Positions 4,331 to 6,721 of a DNA stretch of 6,721 nt are shown in pieces. The stretch is from DASRJX01 sp035649235. GTDB lineage: Bacteria; Acidobacteriota; Polarisedimenticolia; Gp22-AA2. Positions within the stretch are counted from its first letter, which is position 1, and every line of letters begins with the position of its first letter. The notes beneath the pieces were generated by a model. It did not search any database. It was not told the DNA's origin and saw nothing but the letters and a program-made list of their open reading frames with translations. The stretch is from contig DASRJX010000102.1 in assembly GCA_035649235.1 (NCBI GenBank), positions 1 through 6,721 on the forward strand, written 5' to 3'. The position numbers and the translations under genes were made by a program.

Positions 4331-6721
4331 ATGTGGGACAGCATCGCGCAGGACGTCCGGCAGGGCCTTAGGGCCCTCCGCCACAGGCCCGCCTTCACGG
4401 CCATCGCCGTCCTGACGCTGGCGCTGGGGATCGGCGTCAACACGGCGATGTTCAGCGTCATCAACGCCGTGCTGCTGCGGCCGCTGCGCTTCGAGGATCC
4501 GGATCGGCTCGTCCTGCTGCGCGACCTCCAGCCGCCCGGCACGCCGACTCCGGTCTCGTATCCGGAGTACCTGGACTGGAAGGGGCGCGAGGACGCGTTC
4601 TCCGACGTCGCCGCCTACTTCCGCTCCGCCTACTTCGTGTCCGGAGACGAGACCGAGAACGTCTTTGCGGTGCGGATGTCTTCGAACATGCTGCCGATGC
4701 TCGGCATCGCACCGGCACTGGGGCGGGGCTTCCGGCCCGAGGAGGAGGCTCGCCGGGCCGAGCCGGTCGCTCTCATCAGCGACGCCTACTGGAGGCGCCA
4801 TTTCGGGGCCGACCCGAACGCGGTTGGAAAGACGCTCACCCTCGACGGCATGGTGGTCACGGTCGTCGGTGTCCTGCCGCCCGGGCTCGGCACCCTCCTC
4901 CCGGAGGACGTCGAGGACGGCTCGGGGCGCGACCTGTGGCTGCCGCTGAGGCTGGACGAGGAGAACGCCCCGCGGGGGCTGCACTTCGTGACGGCCATCG
5001 CGCGCCTGCGCGAGGGAGTCGATCTCGCCGCGGCCCAATCGAGAGCCGACGCCTTCGCCGCCGCCAGGAAGGCGGACGGCACGACCGACCACGGCGCCCG
5101 CCTCGTCCCGCTCAAGACGCACGTCGTCGGCGGAGTCCGTCCGGCGCTCTGGGTGCTGTTCGGCGCCGTCTTTCTGGTGCTGCTGATCGCCTGCGGCAAC
5201 GTGGCCAACCTGCTGCTCTCACGCGCGGTGGCGCGGCGCCGGGAGATCGCCGTGCGCATGGCGCTCGGGGCGCGGCGCCCGCGGCTGGTGCGCCAGCTCC
5301 TGGTCGAGAGCCTGGTGCTGGCCGTCCTGGGTGGCGCCGCGGGGCTCGTATTGGCCGCCTGGGGCGTCGCCCTCCTGGTGGCCGCCAAGGGGGACTGGCT
5401 GCCGCGCGCGCAGGAGATCCGCCTCGATCCCGCCGTCCTGGCATTCACCCTCCTGGCCTCCGTCCTGACAGCGCTGCTGTTCGGGATGGCGCCCGCTCTG
5501 CGCGGCACGCAGGTGGCCCTGGCACCCGCGCTCAAATCGGGCGGCGGCCGCGACGCTCTGGGCGCTGTGCGCGATCGGCTGCGCGGCGCCATGGTGGTGG
5601 TGGAGGTCGCCCTGTCGCTCGTGCTGCTCGCAGGCGCGGGACTTCTCCTCCGATCGTTTGCACTGCTTCTTGCGACCGATCCCGGCTTCAACCCCTCGCG
5701 GGTCCTGACCTTCAATCTCGCCGCCCCGCGGGGGGCCTACGCCGAGCCGCAGCAGCAGGCCCGCCTGTTCCGGGAGGTGCTCGAGCGCCTCGCCGCTCTC
5801 CCGGGCGCCGACGGCGTGGCGGCCGTCTACAACCTGCCGCTCGGGGGCGGGAGCACGGACGGGTCGTTCGGGATCGAGGGGCGGACCTGGCCCCGCGATG
5901 CGGCGCCCAACGCCGACAAGCAGATGGTCAGCCCCGCCTACTTTCAGGTGATGCAGACGCCTCTCCTGAAGGGCCGTTTCTTCACCGATCACGACGACGC
6001 CGCCGCCCCCCAGGTGGCGATCGTCAGCAAGGCGTTCGCGGATCGTTACTTCCCGGGCGAGGATCCGATCGGGCGGCGCATCGACTTCGAGTGGGAGACG
6101 AAGGGATTCCAGGAGATCGTCGGCGTCGTCGCCGACATGCGGCAGCTCGGGCTCGACGTGGCGGCTCCGGCGGTGATCTATGTGCCCGATCTCCAGAGGC
6201 CGGAGAGCTCGATGTCGATCGTGATCCGATCGAAGACCCCGCCCGAAGCGCTCCTGGGCTCGGCGCGCCAGGCCGTGCGCGGCGTGGATCCCAGCCTGCC
6301 GCTGGTCGCCACGCGGACCCTCGAGGAGGTGGTCGCGGCGTCGCTGACCGCGCGCAGGCTGCCGATGCTCCTCCTCGGCGGCCTGGCGCTCCTGGCGCTC
6401 CTTCTGGGGGTGGTCGGCATCTACGGCGTGACCTCCTTCGCGGTCGCCCAGCGCACGCCGGAGATCGGCATGCGCATGGCGCTCGGGGCGAGGCCGAGGG
6501 ACGTTCTCAGCATGGTGCTGGGACAGGGGATGCGCCTCGTGCTCATGGGCACGGTGCTGGGGACGGCGGGGGCGCTCGCGCTGACGCGCCTTCTCGGGAG
6601 CCTGCTGTACGGCGTCGGTGCTTCCGATCCTCCCGCCTTCCTGGGCGCCGCGGCGTTCCTCTCCGTGGTGTCGCTCCTGGCCTGCTGGGTGCCGGCGCGC
6701 CGCGCCACCCGCGTCGATCCA
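4331..6721 (+). CDS. ADOP-type ABC permease, complete except the last few codons
   Basis: Open frame of 797 codons with no stop before the window edge. It ends at R-V-D-P, where the sibling genes have about seven more residues (MAALRxE) and a stop, so it is about 99% complete. It begins MWDSIAQDVRQGLRALR, differing from the METL start of its siblings. Helix 1 is at about 21-48 (ALGIGVNTAMFSVINAVLL). The first periplasmic domain covers about 52-268. The first FtsX block has helices at about 270-297 (LLIACGNVANLLL), 334-352 and 369-390. A helix at about 420-442 leads to the second periplasmic domain (about 443-678, with LPLGGG, YFPGEDPIGRR, IVGVVADMRQLGL). The second FtsX block has helices at about 679-705, 736-755 and 774-790. 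The two cytoplasmic coupling loops are RRREIAVRMALGA and QRTPEIGMRMALGA; the second has Pro where the siblings have His. No frame damage. ADOP-type function unknown; no ATPase adjacent. Confidence 0.94.
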   Translation, partial: MWDSIAQDVRQGLRALRHRPAFTAIAVLTLALGIGVNTAMFSVINAVLLRPLRFEDPDRLVLLRDLQPPGTPTPVSYPEYLDWKGREDAFSDVAAYFRSAYFVSGDETENVFAVRMSSNMLPMLGIAPALGRGFRPEEEARRAEPVALISDAYWRRHFGADPNAVGKTLTLDGMVVTVVGVLPPGLGTLLPEDVEDGSGRDLWLPLRLDEENAPRGLHFVTAIARLREGVDLAAAQSRADAFAAARKADGTTDHGARLVPLKTHVVGGVRPALWVLFGAVFLVLLIACGNVANLLLSRAVARRREIAVRMALGARRPRLVRQLLVESLVLAVLGGAAGLVLAAWGVALLVAAKGDWLPRAQEIRLDPAVLAFTLLASVLTALLFGMAPALRGTQVALAPALKSGGGRDALGAVRDRLRGAMVVVEVALSLVLLAGAGLLLRSFALLLATDPGFNPSRVLTFNLAAPRGAYAEPQQQARLFREVLERLAALPGADGVAAVYNLPLGGGSTDGSFGIEGRTWPRDAAPNADKQMVSPAYFQVMQTPLLKGRFFTDHDDAAAPQVAIVSKAFADRYFPGEDPIGRRIDFEWETKGFQEIVGVVADMRQLGLDVAAPAVIYVPDLQRPESSMSIVIRSKTPPEALLGSARQAVRGVDPSLPLVATRTLEEVVAASLTARRLPMLLLGGLALLALLLGVVGIYGVTSFAVAQRTPEIGMRMALGARPRDVLSMVLGQGMRLVLMGTVLGTAGALALTRLLGSLLYGVGASDPPAFLGAAAFLSVVSLLACWVPARRATRVDP
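5253..5272 (+). repeat. Internal repeat C, copy 1, within the fourth permease
   Basis: Exact 20-nt match to 6471-6490. Both copies code R-M-A-L-G-A in the cytoplasmic coupling loop, one per FtsX domain, showing the internal duplication of the protein at nucleotide level. Confidence 0.8.
6471..6490 (+). repeat. Internal repeat C, copy 2, within the fourth permease
   Basis: Second copy of the 20-nt match at 5253-5272, in the C-terminal FtsX domain. The overlapping stretch 6477-6496 also matches 3462-3481 of the second gene exactly over 20 nt (A-L-G-A-R-P). Confidence 0.8.

Noticed and set aside
3977..5122. Open frame of 381 codons on the - strand
   Set aside because: Antisense shadow of the third and fourth permeases with the same Arg/Glu/Asp/Gln-rich composition and no recognisable domain.

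Overview
The window is one uninterrupted run of ABC-type permease genes, all on the + strand. There are four consecutive units: the 3' half of one permease (1-1260), one complete 816-residue permease (1280-3730), a short wrecked copy (3750-4315), and a fourth that runs off the right edge a few codons before its expected stop (4331-6721). They share the layout of the ADOP family ('acidobacterial duplicated orphan permease'), in which a MacB-type periplasmic domain plus an FtsX-type membrane domain occurs twice in one chain. No ATP-binding subunit is encoded here; I see no Walker A or ABC signature motif in the sense frames.

Base composition is very GC-rich (about 70% by eye), with GC-biased third codon positions. 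This fits a high-GC Acidobacteriota lineage, where large paralogous families of such permeases are known. Gemmatimonadota or another soil or sediment phylum is possible, and there is no rRNA or marker gene to decide.

The genes are separated by only 19, 19 and 15 bp. Each spacer carries a strong GGAGG-type ribosome binding site and nothing that looks like a promoter or terminator. The array therefore looks like one polycistronic transcript built by tandem duplication of a module made of RBS, permease and stop. Gene starts (METLxQDVRYG) and gene ends (RVDPMAALRxE) are especially similar between copies, including exact 20-24 nt matches.

The most notable event is the third unit. It has lost one base near 3986, which shifts the frame, and also about 600 codons from its middle, so the start of the first periplasmic domain is joined to the last membrane segment at about 4230. 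It could be a real decaying copy or an assembly artefact in a repetitive array. The long antisense frames, including one of 2.9 kb, are shadows of GC-rich coding sequence. I found no RNA gene, CRISPR array, insertion sequence or non-coding stretch longer than 19 bp. I see no evidence of a new system beyond the ATPase-less permease array itself.
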